NCBI RefSeq assembly: GCF_004016445.2
Contig: NZ_SADT02000006.1
Location: 1-64,000 of the forward strand
Length of the DNA stretch: 64,000 nt
Direction: 5' to 3'
DNA from: Mesorhizobium sp. M2E.F.Ca.ET.219.01.1.1
GTDB taxonomy: Bacteria > Pseudomonadota > Alphaproteobacteria > Rhizobiales > Rhizobiaceae
Shown: piece after piece, positions 25,251 through 34,136 of the stretch
Layout: the number at the start of each line of letters is the position of its first letter
Position numbering within the stretch: the stretch's first letter is position 1
Notes under the pieces: model-generated
The model's database searches: none
Seen by the model: the letters and a program-made list of their open reading frames with translations, nothing else
What the model was told of the DNA's origin: nothing
Made by a program: the position numbers and the translations under genes

Positions 25251-26821
25251 CACAGCCTCCCGGCCAAAAGGAAGCCGGAGCCGCCGCCGAGACCGGCGCC
25301 CGGATGGGTCGAGGCGCCGATGTGGTAGAGGCCCTTAATGCCGGTCTCGTGGTTGCGGCTCGCCTTGAAAGGCCGCCACAGGAAGGACTGGTCGATGGTC
25401 GACGAGCCGCCATAGGGATCGCCGCCGACCAGGTTGATGTTCATCGCCTCGAGATCGGCCGGCGAATAGGCGCGACGGGCAATCACCGTGTCGCGGAAAC
25501 CATCGATGTGGCTGGCGAGGATCGCCTCGGCGCGGTCGGCATAAGCTTCGCGCAGAGCCTCGGTCCAGCGCCCATCAGCCGGGGCATTCAGCTTGCCGGC
25601 GGCATCGCCCTTGATGTGGCGTGGCGCTTCCGGAAGCTGCAACCACAAGATCGCCTTGCCTTCGGGACAGCGCGAGGGATCGAGCGCGTGCGGCTGGCCG
25701 ACGCAGATGGTCGGCACTTCCGGCAGTAGGCCGCGCACCGCCTCGTTGCAGGCTTTCGAGACACCGTCCAAACCCGGCGTCAGATGCAGCAGCGCGACCT
25801 TGTCGAGGCCCTCGCCGCGCCAGGCCGGCGGCTTGTTCAGCGCGTAATGGATCTGGAAATTGCCCTTGCCGTAGCGATAAACGCGCGTCGCTTCGACGTC
25901 GCGCTTTGGTGCATCCCCTCCGAGCAGACGGCCATAGAGCTGCGTCGGCGTGACCGAGCAGATGACGCTCTTCGTAGCGCTCAGCGTTTCGTCGGACGCG
26001 AGCCGCACACCGGAGGCGCGGCCGCCGCTCTGGACGACCGAGGCAACGTCGGCGTTGACGCGGATTTCGCCGCCGCGTTCCTTGATCAGCGCCTCGAAGG
26101 CGGCCAGCAGGTTCCTGGCGCCGCCCTTGACGATCGGCGCGCCTGCCGCCTCCAGCGCGAACGCGATGACCTTGGCGATCTGGCCGGAGAACGCGTCTTC
26201 AGGTCCAAGTCCGGCATGCAGCACCCAGGGCGCCCAGAGCGCGCGGACGATGTCGGATGTGTAGGCCGTTTCCAGCCAGCCGCGCGCGGGCACCAGCGCC
26301 TCGCCCATGAAGGCGGCGAGGTTGCGCGGGCCTCGCCGCCAGGCCTCGCCGGTCAGCAGCTTCGTCGTCGGGTAGGACCAGAGCGCGCCGCCGAGCAGGC
26401 CGAACAGCAGGCCGGCATTGCGCTCGATGTCGCCGACATCGGTGCCGTGACGGTCGCCGTCACTGGGCGCGATCCGGTTCAGCGCCGCGATGTTGGCGGC
26501 GCGGTCGTTGGTGAGCACGGCATGGCTGCCGTCGGGCCGAAGCACGCCCGTCGGCATAGCCGTGTGGCAGAACTCCAGCCCGTGCCGCGCGAGGTCGTTG
26601 CCGAGCGCGGCAAAGGCCGGCGACGTGATGAATAGCACGAAGGTCGTCGCCATCACGTCATGGACGAAACCGGGCGCCGTGATCTCCTCGGTGCGCATGC
26701 AGCCGCCGATGCGGTCGTTGCGCTCGAGCACGAGCACCTTGGCGCCCTTGGCGCCAAGCATCGCCGCGCAGACCAGGGCGTTGATGCCGCTGCCGACGAT
26801 GATGTGATCGGGGGCGGTCAT
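25250..26821 (-). CDS. Phytoene-desaturase-like FAD-dependent oxidoreductase (copy 1)
   Basis: A 523-residue NAD(P)/FAD oxidoreductase of the carotenoid-desaturase/amine-oxidase group. The FAD site is IIVGSGINALVCAAMLG plus VLERNDRIGGCMRTEE at the N-terminus, and the C-terminal FAD motif is LYHIGASTHPGAGLGGGSGF. There are no other carotenoid genes nearby, so carotenoid synthesis is unlikely. In this cluster it more plausibly oxidises a small or aromatic substrate. A similar enzyme lies at 28037-29611. It is translationally coupled to the MarR gene after it. Confidence 0.85.
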   Translation of the reverse strand: MTAPDHIIVGSGINALVCAAMLGAKGAKVLVLERNDRIGGCMRTEEITAPGFVHDVMATTFVLFITSPAFAALGNDLARHGLEFCHTAMPTGVLRPDGSHAVLTNDRAANIAALNRIAPSDGDRHGTDVGDIERNAGLLFGLLGGALWSYPTTKLLTGEAWRRGPRNLAAFMGEALVPARGWLETAYTSDIVRALWAPWVLHAGLGPEDAFSGQIAKVIAFALEAAGAPIVKGGARNLLAAFEALIKERGGEIRVNADVASVVQSGGRASGVRLASDETLSATKSVICSVTPTQLYGRLLGGDAPKRDVEATRVYRYGKGNFQIHYALNKPPAWRGEGLDKVALLHLTPGLDGVSKACNEAVRGLLPEVPTICVGQPHALDPSRCPEGKAILWLQLPEAPRHIKGDAAGKLNAPADGRWTEALREAYADRAEAILASHIDGFRDTVIARRAYSPADLEAMNINLVGGDPYGGSSTIDQSFLWRPFKASRNHETGIKGLYHIGASTHPGAGLGGGSGFLLAGRL

Positions 26822-26874
26822 TGGGGACTCCCGGTCAAGAAATCTACGTCAATCGCGCAAAGCCGAGTTCCTTC

Positions 26875-27034
26875 GCGCCCCCCTCTGTCCTGCCGGACAT
26901 CTCCCCCACATGGGGGGAGATCAGCTGTCATCGCGGCTTTCGCCAATTGTCCATGTTGCAGGATCGAGCGGGGCGCCAAAGCTGCCAATCTCCCCCCTTG
27001 TGGGGGAGATGTCCGGCAGGACAGAGGGGGGCGC
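26875..27034. repeat. RIME-like inverted repeat (about 160 bp)
   Basis: Ends GCGCCCCCCTCTGTCCTGCC and its complement flank internal hairpins built on ATCTCCCCC/GGGGGAGAT. A close relative lies at 40124-40281. It sits between two minus-strand genes of the catabolic region. Confidence 0.8.
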
Positions 27035-27125
27035 CGTAGAGCGCTGACGCTCCAAGACGACCGCCTCGGCTCCATCACTCCATTGCCCTCGAGCATGATC
27101 TTCTCCAGAAGACCGCCGCCTCGCC

Positions 27126-27917
27126 TTACTTGCCCGGCACCAGCGCCAGCGCGCGGATCGGGCTGCCGGTGCCGCGCTCGATCTTGAGCGGGGCGGCGAT
27201 CAGGATCGCGCCCTTCGGCGGCAGCTGGTCGAGGTTGCAGAGGCTCGCCAGCCCATAGCGGTTGGCCTTGTGCATCAGCGTGTGCGCCGGGAATGGCGGC
27301 TCCATGCCGCCGGCCTTGCCGGCATCGGTGCCGATCGTCTCCGAGCCCCAGCCCTTGATGTCCTTGCTGATCAGGAACTGGATGGCCTCGGCCGTCGGGC
27401 CGGGCGTGTGCGGGCCGGTCTCGTTGGCGTTGAGGAACTCGGCTTCGGAGCCGTTGCGCTTGTACCAGTCGGTGCGCATCACCACCCACTCGCCGGGGTT
27501 GATGGCGCCGTGCTTTGCTTCCCAGGCCTTGATGTGATCGACGGTGAGCAGGAAATCGTGATCGGCGGCGGCTTCCTTCGAGCAGTCGATGACATTGACC
27601 GGGCCGACGAAATTCTGCGCCGGAATGGTGTCTGTGGCGCCGTCCGGATAGTCCTTGCCGGTGATCCAGTGCTGCGGCGCATCGAAATGCGTGCCCGAAT
27701 GCTCGCCGAGCTTCAGCCAGTTCCAGGCCCACCACGGACCGTTCTTGTCGTATTTGGAAATCTCGTGGATCTCGACCTTCGGCGTGTCGACGGCGAGTTC
27801 CGGCGGCAGCTTGATCAGCGGCGTGTTCGGTCCGAGCGGCGCTGTCAGGTCGACCACCTTGATGGCGCCCGAAAGCAGCTGGCCGGCGACCTCGCCGAGG
27901 AGTTTCTGCGTGTCCAT
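27126..27917 (-). CDS. Cyclase family hydrolase (kynurenine formamidase-like fold)
   Basis: A 263-residue metal-dependent hydrolase. The key motif HSGTHFDAPQHW holds the metal-binding histidines and aspartate of the cyclase/kynurenine formamidase family, and WVVMRTDWYKR and IGTDAGKAGGMEPPFPAH complete the site. Members open amide or lactone rings, for example N-formylkynurenine or isatin. In this region, beside indolepyruvate oxidoreductase and an aminobenzoyl-CoA-type enzyme, such a role is attractive but unproven. The start at 27917 has GAGGGAAC upstream; the longer frame reads as nonsense. It is divergent from the second FAD enzyme. Confidence 0.85.
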   Translation of the reverse strand: MDTQKLLGEVAGQLLSGAIKVVDLTAPLGPNTPLIKLPPELAVDTPKVEIHEISKYDKNGPWWAWNWLKLGEHSGTHFDAPQHWITGKDYPDGATDTIPAQNFVGPVNVIDCSKEAAADHDFLLTVDHIKAWEAKHGAINPGEWVVMRTDWYKRNGSEAEFLNANETGPHTPGPTAEAIQFLISKDIKGWGSETIGTDAGKAGGMEPPFPAHTLMHKANRYGLASLCNLDQLPPKGAILIAAPLKIERGTGSPIRALALVPGK

Positions 27918-28006
27918 GGTCTTTGTTCCCTCTTGTCTCTGATGATCAAGGCTCGTTGCGGCCCTTAATATACCTACTAGACGAAAACATATGCATCTGC
28001 AATTAT

Positions 28007-28020
28007 CTTTAAGCATAAAG
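28007..28020. promoter_or_regulatory. Shared pseudo-palindrome, site A
   Basis: CTTTAAGCATAAAG lies in the 119-base divergent gap between the cyclase and FAD enzyme genes, 16 bases before the latter's GTG. It matches the core TTYAAGCNTRAA also seen at 35673, 43031 and 43916. Candidate MarR operator. Confidence 0.5.
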
Positions 28021-28036
28021 CATTTTGGGGCGGGGC

Positions 28037-29611
28037 GTGAGCGAGTTCGACGCCATCTTTGTCGGGGCGGGCCACAACAGTCTGGCATGCGCCGCGCATT
28101 TGGCGCTCAAAGGCTGGAAAATAGCGGTTTTCGAGCGCAGCCATGCGATCGGCGGTGCGGTGCGGACTGCCGAATACACGCTTCCCGGCTTCCGCCACGA
28201 TTTCGGCGCGATGAATTTGAGCCTCTTTGCCGGCTCCGCCTTTCACCGGAAATATGCAAATGAATTGAAAGGCCGCGGGCTGGAGTTCGCGCCAGTGGCC
28301 GATTGTTTCGCCAGCGCCTTCCCGGATGGGAAATGGTTCGGCGTCAGCAACGACCTCGAAAAGACCGCGTCTCGGCTGGCCGCCTTCTCCGCGGCGGACG
28401 CGGCCACATGGCGCCGGCTGGTGTCGGCCTTTCCGGGCGAAGCCGAGCATCTGTTCCGGCTGCTCGGATCGCCGATGAGCGCGAAGGCGCTGGCGAGCAC
28501 GGGCTGGAATCTCTGGCGCAAGAAGGGTCTCGCCGGCGCGCTTGATACGGCTCGATTGCTGCTGTCATCACCGCGTGCGTGGCTTGAGGAAAATTTCGAG
28601 ACGCCGCATGTCCGCACCACGCTCGCCGCCTGGGGCATGCATCTCGACTTCGCGCCCGACATCGCCGGCGGCGCTGTATTCCCCTATCTGGAATCGATGG
28701 CCAACCAGAGTTTCGGCATGGTGCTGGGCAAAGGCGGCGCCGATACGATCATCCGCGCGCTGACCGGCATGGTGAAGACGGCCGGCGGCCAGATCACGAC
28801 CGGCGCGGATGTCGCCGAGATCACGGTTTCCGGCGGCAAGGCCACTGGCGTGCGGCTGGCATCCGGCGAAACCCATACCGCGACCAAGGCCGTGATCGCC
28901 GGCGTCGCGCCGAAAGCGCTGACGGGCAAGCTGCTCCCCAACGGCTCGGGCGACGCCGGCTTCGATGCGGCGATGAAAAGATTCCGTCACGCGCCGGGCA
29001 CGATGATGATCCATCTGGCGATGGACGACCTGCCGGAGTGGAGCGCCGGCGCCGAGCTTCGCCGGTTCGCCTATGTGCATCTGGCACCCTCACTCGACGC
29101 CATGTCGCGCACCTACCAGCAGGCGGTCGCCGGGCTGCTGCCCGACCAGCCCGTGCTCGTCGTCGGTCAACCGACGGCGGTCGACCCGTCGCGGGCGCCG
29201 CAAGGCAAGCATGTGCTGTGGGTTCAGGTGCGCATGCTGCCGGCCGAGATCCTCGGCGATGCCGCAGGCAAGATCGCGCCCGCTCACTGGGACGCGGTCA
29301 AGGACGCTTATGCCGAGCGCATGCTCGATATCATCGAGAGCTACGCGCCCGGGCTGCGCAGCAAGATCCTTGGCCGCGCGATCTTCTCGCCGCTCGATCT
29401 CGAGCGCGAAAACCCGAACCTCGTCGGCGGCGACCAGATCTGCGGCAGCCACCATCTGTCGCAGAATTTCCTCTTCCGCCCGGCGCGGTCCTTCGCACGC
29501 TGGAACACGCCGGTCTCGAACCTCTACCTCACCGGCGCCGCGACTTGGCCGGGCGCCGGCACGGGCGCGGGCTCCGGCTTCATGCTCGCCCAACAGCTGG
29601 GAGGAAGTTGA
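28037..29611 (+). CDS. Phytoene-desaturase-like FAD-dependent oxidoreductase (copy 2)
   Basis: A 524-residue paralogue of the enzyme at 25250-26821. The FAD site is AIFVGAGHNSLACAAHLA and VFERSHAIGGAVRTAEY; the C-terminal FAD motif is LYLTGAATWPGAGTGAGSGF. The internal MVLGKGGADTIIRALTGM and NPNLVGGDQICGSHHLSQ also align with copy 1. A GTG at 28037 after a G-rich Shine-Dalgarno is preferred over the TTG at 28025. It is divergent from the cyclase gene and followed by the oligopeptide-type ABC genes. The substrate is unknown; carotenoid work is unlikely here. Confidence 0.85.
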   Translation: MSEFDAIFVGAGHNSLACAAHLALKGWKIAVFERSHAIGGAVRTAEYTLPGFRHDFGAMNLSLFAGSAFHRKYANELKGRGLEFAPVADCFASAFPDGKWFGVSNDLEKTASRLAAFSAADAATWRRLVSAFPGEAEHLFRLLGSPMSAKALASTGWNLWRKKGLAGALDTARLLLSSPRAWLEENFETPHVRTTLAAWGMHLDFAPDIAGGAVFPYLESMANQSFGMVLGKGGADTIIRALTGMVKTAGGQITTGADVAEITVSGGKATGVRLASGETHTATKAVIAGVAPKALTGKLLPNGSGDAGFDAAMKRFRHAPGTMMIHLAMDDLPEWSAGAELRRFAYVHLAPSLDAMSRTYQQAVAGLLPDQPVLVVGQPTAVDPSRAPQGKHVLWVQVRMLPAEILGDAAGKIAPAHWDAVKDAYAERMLDIIESYAPGLRSKILGRAIFSPLDLERENPNLVGGDQICGSHHLSQNFLFRPARSFARWNTPVSNLYLTGAATWPGAGTGAGSGFMLAQQLGGS

Positions 29612-29701
29612 GCCGAAGAATTCCGGGATGGACAAGGCGCGGTTGCCCACCACCGAATGAAAACGCCGCGCGTACAATGACAACCAACAAGGGGAACGAC
29701 C

Positions 29702-31228
29702 ATGACCATCAACAGACGTGACTTGCTTGGATATGGCGCCGCGGCGCTGAGTGCCGCGACTCTCGGCCTGCCGAGCGCGGCAAAGGCGGCTGGCGAGCTC
29801 ACCATTGCCTACAATGTCAACCTGCCTTCCTGGGATCCGACCACCGGCCCCTCGGCGGTGAACCCGACCATCCAGGGCCTTTACCAGTCGGTGTTCGACC
29901 AGATCATCGGCCAGAAGCCGGACCTTTCCTTCACGCCCGGCCTGCTCACCGAATGGGGCTGGAACGACGACCGCACCAAGGTGACGATGACGGTGCGCGA
30001 GGGCGTCAAATGGCATGACGGCTCGCCCTTCACGCCGGAAGACGTGGTGTGGTCGCTGACCCGCGCCGGCGACGAGAAGACCGGCAACCCGATCCAGTTC
30101 GTCTGGAAGAACGTCAACAACTTCAAGATTGATGGCAACAAGATCACCGGCGACGTCGTGCAGTTCGACCCGGTCTATTTCAAGTGGATGTCGTTCCTGA
30201 CCGGCTACATCCTGCCGAAGGCCTATTACGAGAAGGTCGGCGCCGAAGGTTTCGAGAAGGCGCCGATCGGCACCGGCCCCTATATGGTCGACAAATTCGA
30301 GCGCAACGCCTTCCTGCGGCTCAAGGCCAATCCGCATTATTGGGGCACCAAGCCGGCCTTCGAGAATGTGACGATCAAATTCGTCACCGACGCGGCGAGC
30401 CGTGTCGCCGAGATCGAGTCCGGTTCTTCGCAGGTGACGCTTGAAATCCCCTATGAGGAATATGACCGCCTCATCAAGAAGAGCGGGCTCGCCGGCTCGA
30501 TCAAGAACGTCTCCGACATCGGCATGATCTTCTTCAACGACATCGAGGCGATGCTGGACAAGAACGTCCGGCAGGCGGCCGTGATGGCGGTGGACAAGGA
30601 GCTCTTGGTCAAGCGGCTGCTGCGCGGCTACGGCCAGCCGATCGCGACGTTGGAGACGCCGGAATACACGGCCTTCGACCCGTCGATCAAGGTCGAGCAC
30701 AACCCGGAGAAAGCCAAGGAATTGCTTGCCGCTTCCGGCTATTCGACCAAGAAGCCGGTCAAGTTCACCATCCAGACCACCAAGGGCTTCAAGCCCAAGG
30801 ACTATGAGATGATCCAGGCGATCGTCGGCATGTGGCGCAAGGTCGGCATCGAGGCCAATATCGAGGTCTATGAGATCGCCAAGCATTACGAGCTGCGCGC
30901 CGCCGACAAGCTGGCGCCGGCCGCCTTCTACAATTGGGGCAACTCCATCGGCGACCCGACCACCTCGACCGGTTTCGCCATGTACGGCCCGAGCCCGCAT
31001 TCGGTGTGGGACAGCAAGGACCTTGTCGACATGATCAACCCGCTCTGGGGCGAGAAGGACGAGGCCAAGCGCATCGCCGGCTGGAAGGCGGTCGACAAAT
31101 ACATCGCCGAGCAGGCCTATGTGCTGCCGCTGATGCAGTATGCGCAGCCGATCGTGCATTCGAAGAAGGTCAATGTCGTGCAGCACGTGTCCGGCGCGCT
31201 GCTGCCGGCGCTGATGACCCCGGCCTGA
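29702..31228 (+). CDS. ABC transporter substrate-binding protein, oligopeptide/dipeptide family (SBP_bac_5)
   Basis: A 508-residue family 5 binding protein with a twin-arginine-like signal (INRRDLLGYGAAALSAATLG, cleavage near AKA-AG). Family motifs are VREGVKWHDGSPFTPEDVVWS, APIGTGPYMVDKFERN and VRQAAVMAVDKELLVKRLL. Family 5 proteins bind peptides but also opines and other small organics, so in this region the ligand may be the catabolised compound. The other four transporter genes follow on the same strand after a repeat element. Confidence 0.92.
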   Translation: MTINRRDLLGYGAAALSAATLGLPSAAKAAGELTIAYNVNLPSWDPTTGPSAVNPTIQGLYQSVFDQIIGQKPDLSFTPGLLTEWGWNDDRTKVTMTVREGVKWHDGSPFTPEDVVWSLTRAGDEKTGNPIQFVWKNVNNFKIDGNKITGDVVQFDPVYFKWMSFLTGYILPKAYYEKVGAEGFEKAPIGTGPYMVDKFERNAFLRLKANPHYWGTKPAFENVTIKFVTDAASRVAEIESGSSQVTLEIPYEEYDRLIKKSGLAGSIKNVSDIGMIFFNDIEAMLDKNVRQAAVMAVDKELLVKRLLRGYGQPIATLETPEYTAFDPSIKVEHNPEKAKELLAASGYSTKKPVKFTIQTTKGFKPKDYEMIQAIVGMWRKVGIEANIEVYEIAKHYELRAADKLAPAAFYNWGNSIGDPTTSTGFAMYGPSPHSVWDSKDLVDMINPLWGEKDEAKRIAGWKAVDKYIAEQAYVLPLMQYAQPIVHSKKVNVVQHVSGALLPALMTPA

Positions 31229-31267
31229 TCGTCGGTCTTGCCTCCTGTCGGTCTTCGTCCGGCAGGG

Positions 31268-31385
31268 CCCCTCATCCGGCCCTTCGGGCCACCTTCTCCC
31301 CGAGGGGAGAAGAGGTCGCCGACGGCTGAGCCAGCCTCTTCTCTCCACCGGGGAGAAGGTGGCCGCGAAGCGGACGGATGAGGGG
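31268..31385. repeat. Palindromic repeat (about 118 bp) inside the transporter operon
   Basis: CCCCTCATCCG and its complement bound internal hairpins such as CACCTTCTCCCC/GGGGAGAAGGTG. It fills the gap between the binding-protein gene and the first permease gene, a spot where transcript level could be adjusted. Confidence 0.78.
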
Positions 31386-31412
31386 GAGTCCGTTCAGAGT
31401 GATTACGCACGC

Positions 31413-32420
31413 ATGCTGCTGCAGAGATTCCTCGTTCGTCTGTTGACGATGCTGGTGACGCTGTTCGGCGTCACCATCGTCGTCTTCGTCGTCATCCGCG
31501 TCGCCCCAGGCGACCCGATCGCCATGATGCTGCCGCCCGGCGCCAGCGATGACGACATTGCCCGGCTGCGCGCTCTCTACGGGCTCGACAAGTCAATCGT
31601 GCAGCAGTTCTTCATCTGGCTCGGCGGCGTGCTGCATGGCGATTTCGGCACCTCGATCTCACTGCGCCAGGACGTGCTCGGCCTGGTGTTCAACCGGCTG
31701 CCGGCGACGCTGGAGCTGGCGACTGTGGCGCTGCTGATGGCGATCGCCATCGGCGCCACCGCCGCGATCCTCGGCGCCCGGTCGCGCGGCACGGCGATCG
31801 AGGCCGGCATCGATATCGCCAGCGGCGCGACGCTCTCCATCCCCGACTTCCTGTGGGGCCTGGTGCTGATCCTTTTGTTCGGCGTGCTGGTGCCTGTCTT
31901 CGACATTTCCGGCCGCGTGTCGCCCGAACTCGATTTACCCTTCGTCACGCAGTTCTACCTGGTCGAAAGCATCCTCAGGCTGCGCTTCGATCTTACCTGG
32001 GACCTGCTCAAGCATATGCTGATGCCTGCGATTGCGCTGGCGCTGCCGCTGGCCGCGATCATCGCGCAGCTGCTCAAACAGTCGCTGAAGGAAGTGCTTG
32101 ACCTCGACTATGTGGTGCTCGCCCGCGTGAAGGGCTTTTCCGAGACGCAGGTCATCCTGCGCGAGGCGCTGAAGAACGCCGCATTGCCGACGCTGACGCT
32201 GGTCGGCGTGCAGTTCACCTTCCTCATTGGCGGCACCGTCATCGTCGAGCGGCTGTTTTCTTATGAAGGCCTCGGCAACATGGCGATCGACGCCGTCATC
32301 AACCGCGACCTGCCGCTGATCCAGGGCATCGTGCTGGTGTTCGCGCTGCTCTTCGTGCTGATCAACCTTGCCGTCGACATGATGTATGCGCTGCTCAATC
32401 CGAGGCTGCGCCATGGATGA
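31413..32420 (+). CDS. ABC transporter permease, DppB type
   Basis: A 335-residue membrane protein with six predicted helices and the conserved DppB features RVAPGDPIAMMLPP, YGLDKSIVQQFFIWLGGVLHGDFG and the coupling-loop region DYVVLARVKGFSETQVILREALKNA. The frame stays open to 31359, but those residues come from the repeat element, so the ATG at 31413 is chosen even though its ribosome site is poor. It overlaps the next permease gene by eight bases. Confidence 0.9.
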   Translation: MLLQRFLVRLLTMLVTLFGVTIVVFVVIRVAPGDPIAMMLPPGASDDDIARLRALYGLDKSIVQQFFIWLGGVLHGDFGTSISLRQDVLGLVFNRLPATLELATVALLMAIAIGATAAILGARSRGTAIEAGIDIASGATLSIPDFLWGLVLILLFGVLVPVFDISGRVSPELDLPFVTQFYLVESILRLRFDLTWDLLKHMLMPAIALALPLAAIIAQLLKQSLKEVLDLDYVVLARVKGFSETQVILREALKNAALPTLTLVGVQFTFLIGGTVIVERLFSYEGLGNMAIDAVINRDLPLIQGIVLVFALLFVLINLAVDMMYALLNPRLRHG

Positions 32421-33261
32421 GGCACGTATCGCCCGACGCGGCCTCAGCCCTCGGCTGTGGCTGGCCGGCGGTTGGCTGCTCTTGGCGCTGCTCGCGGCGA
32501 TCTTCGCGCCGCTGGTCGCGCCGCAGGACCCGCTGGCACAGGATCTGATGCTGGAGCGGTTGCCACCTTTCTGGCTGGACGGCGCCGAGCCCGGCTATTG
32601 GCTCGGCACCGACAGCCTCGGCCGGGACCTGCTGTCACGCCTGATCTTCGGCGGCCGCATCGCCTTCATCGTCGCTTTCGCAGCGGCGACGTCCGCCTGT
32701 CTCATCGGCTCGGCGCTGGGGCTGATCGCCGGCTATTTCGGCGGCTGGGCCGACCGCATCATCTCGCGCGTCGTCGATGTCTGGATGGCGTTCCCGCCAG
32801 TGCTGTTCGCGATCCTGCTGGTCGCCGTGCTGGGCACGGGCCTCAGCTCCGTCATCCTTGCGATTGCGATCATCGACTGGACGCGCTTCTGCCGTGTGAT
32901 CCGCGCCGGGGCGATGAGCCAGGCGCGCATGGATTACGTCGAGAGCGCGCGCATCGCCGGCTATGGCCGCATCGGCATCATGCTGCGCGAAGTGCTGCCC
33001 AATGTGCTGCCTTCGGTGTTGGCGCTGCTGTCGCTCGAAATGGGCATCGCCGTCATCGTCGAAGCGATCCTGTCCTTCGTCAATCTGTCGATCTCGACCG
33101 ACGATCCGACCTGGGGCAGCATCATCGCCGAGGGCCGGCTGTCGATCCACCAGGCCTGGTGGGTGCTGGTGTTCCCGCTGATCACCCTGATCCTCACGGT
33201 GCTCTCCTTCAGCCAGTTCGGCGAGGCGCTCAAGGCGCGCTTCGATCCGGTGCTGCGATGA
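32413..33261 (+). CDS. ABC transporter permease, DppC type
   Basis: A 282-residue partner permease. WLGTDSLGRDLLSRLIFGGRIAF is the DppC signature, and the coupling loop is MDYVESARIAGYGRIGIMLREVLPN. Six membrane helices are visible. The start at 32413 overlaps the previous gene, and the stop overlaps the ATPase start (ATGA), so the four membrane and ATPase genes form one tightly coupled unit. Confidence 0.92.
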   Translation: MDEARIARRGLSPRLWLAGGWLLLALLAAIFAPLVAPQDPLAQDLMLERLPPFWLDGAEPGYWLGTDSLGRDLLSRLIFGGRIAFIVAFAAATSACLIGSALGLIAGYFGGWADRIISRVVDVWMAFPPVLFAILLVAVLGTGLSSVILAIAIIDWTRFCRVIRAGAMSQARMDYVESARIAGYGRIGIMLREVLPNVLPSVLALLSLEMGIAVIVEAILSFVNLSISTDDPTWGSIIAEGRLSIHQAWWVLVFPLITLILTVLSFSQFGEALKARFDPVLR

Positions 33262-34136
33262 GCGCGTGCCTCGACATACGCGGCCTGAGCGCCGTGCTGC
33301 CCAACGGCCAGCGCGTGTTGCGTTCGGTGTCGCTCAGCGTGCAGCCGGGCGAGGTGCGCGCGCTGGTCGGCGAGAGCGGTGCCGGCAAGACGATGATCGG
33401 CAAGGCGGTGCTCGGCGTGCTGCCGAAAAGCGTGCGCGTCGTCGAGGGTGAGATGCTGATCGAAGGCGAAGATCTCGGCCGCCTCGATGCCAAGGCGCGA
33501 CGGACCCTGATCGGCGCGCGCACGGCGCTGATCCCGCAGGATCCGCTGACCGCGCTCAACCCGTCGCGCCGCATCGCGTCCCAGATGACCGACCGGCTGG
33601 TGCGCATCCTTGGCTGGAGCGGCGAGCGGGCGGACAAACGCATCCGGCAATTGCTCGACGAGGTGCAGATCCGCGATCCCGAGCGCGTGCTGAAAAGCTA
33701 TCCGCATGAATTGTCAGGCGGCATGCGCCAACGCGTGCTGATCGCGGCGGCCTTCGCGGCGGAGCCCAGGCTGATCGTCGCCGACGAGCCGACGACGGCG
33801 CTCGACGTCACCGTGCAGAAACAGATCCTGCGGCTGATCGCGCAGTTGCAGCGCGACCACGGCACGGCGATCCTGTTCGTCACCCACGACCTCGGCGTCG
33901 TCGCAAAGGTCAGCCAGAAAGTGTCGGTGCTCTATGCCGGCAAGGTGGTCGAGGAGGCCGAGACCGCGCAGCTCTTCGCCGCTCCGCAGCACGGTTACAC
34001 ACGGGCGCTGATTGCGGCGACGCCACGCTACACCGATCCCTATGCGTCGCTGAAGCCGGTGGATGAGAGCGTGCTTGCCGGGCTCACGGCCGAGATCGCA
34101 GCCGCCGACAAGGAATGGAGGCCCAGCCATGGCTGA
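33258..34136 (+). CDS. ABC transporter ATP-binding protein, DppD type
   Basis: A 292-residue ATPase: Walker A GESGAGKTMIGK, signature HELSGGMRQRVLIAAA, Walker B RLIVADEPTTALD, switch region FVTHDLGVVAK. The C-terminal oligopeptide-type segment HGYTRALIAATPRY is present. Walker A has Lys-Thr-Met where most relatives have Lys-Ser, which should still work. It pairs with the ATPase encoded next, overlapping it by eight bases. Confidence 0.92.
   Translation: MSACLDIRGLSAVLPNGQRVLRSVSLSVQPGEVRALVGESGAGKTMIGKAVLGVLPKSVRVVEGEMLIEGEDLGRLDAKARRTLIGARTALIPQDPLTALNPSRRIASQMTDRLVRILGWSGERADKRIRQLLDEVQIRDPERVLKSYPHELSGGMRQRVLIAAAFAAEPRLIVADEPTTALDVTVQKQILRLIAQLQRDHGTAILFVTHDLGVVAKVSQKVSVLYAGKVVEEAETAQLFAAPQHGYTRALIAATPRYTDPYASLKPVDESVLAGLTAEIAAADKEWRPSHG

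Noticed and set aside
29090..31348. A 752-codon minus-strand open frame
   Set aside because: It is antisense to the oligopeptide binding protein and part of the FAD enzyme; a GC-rich shadow frame.
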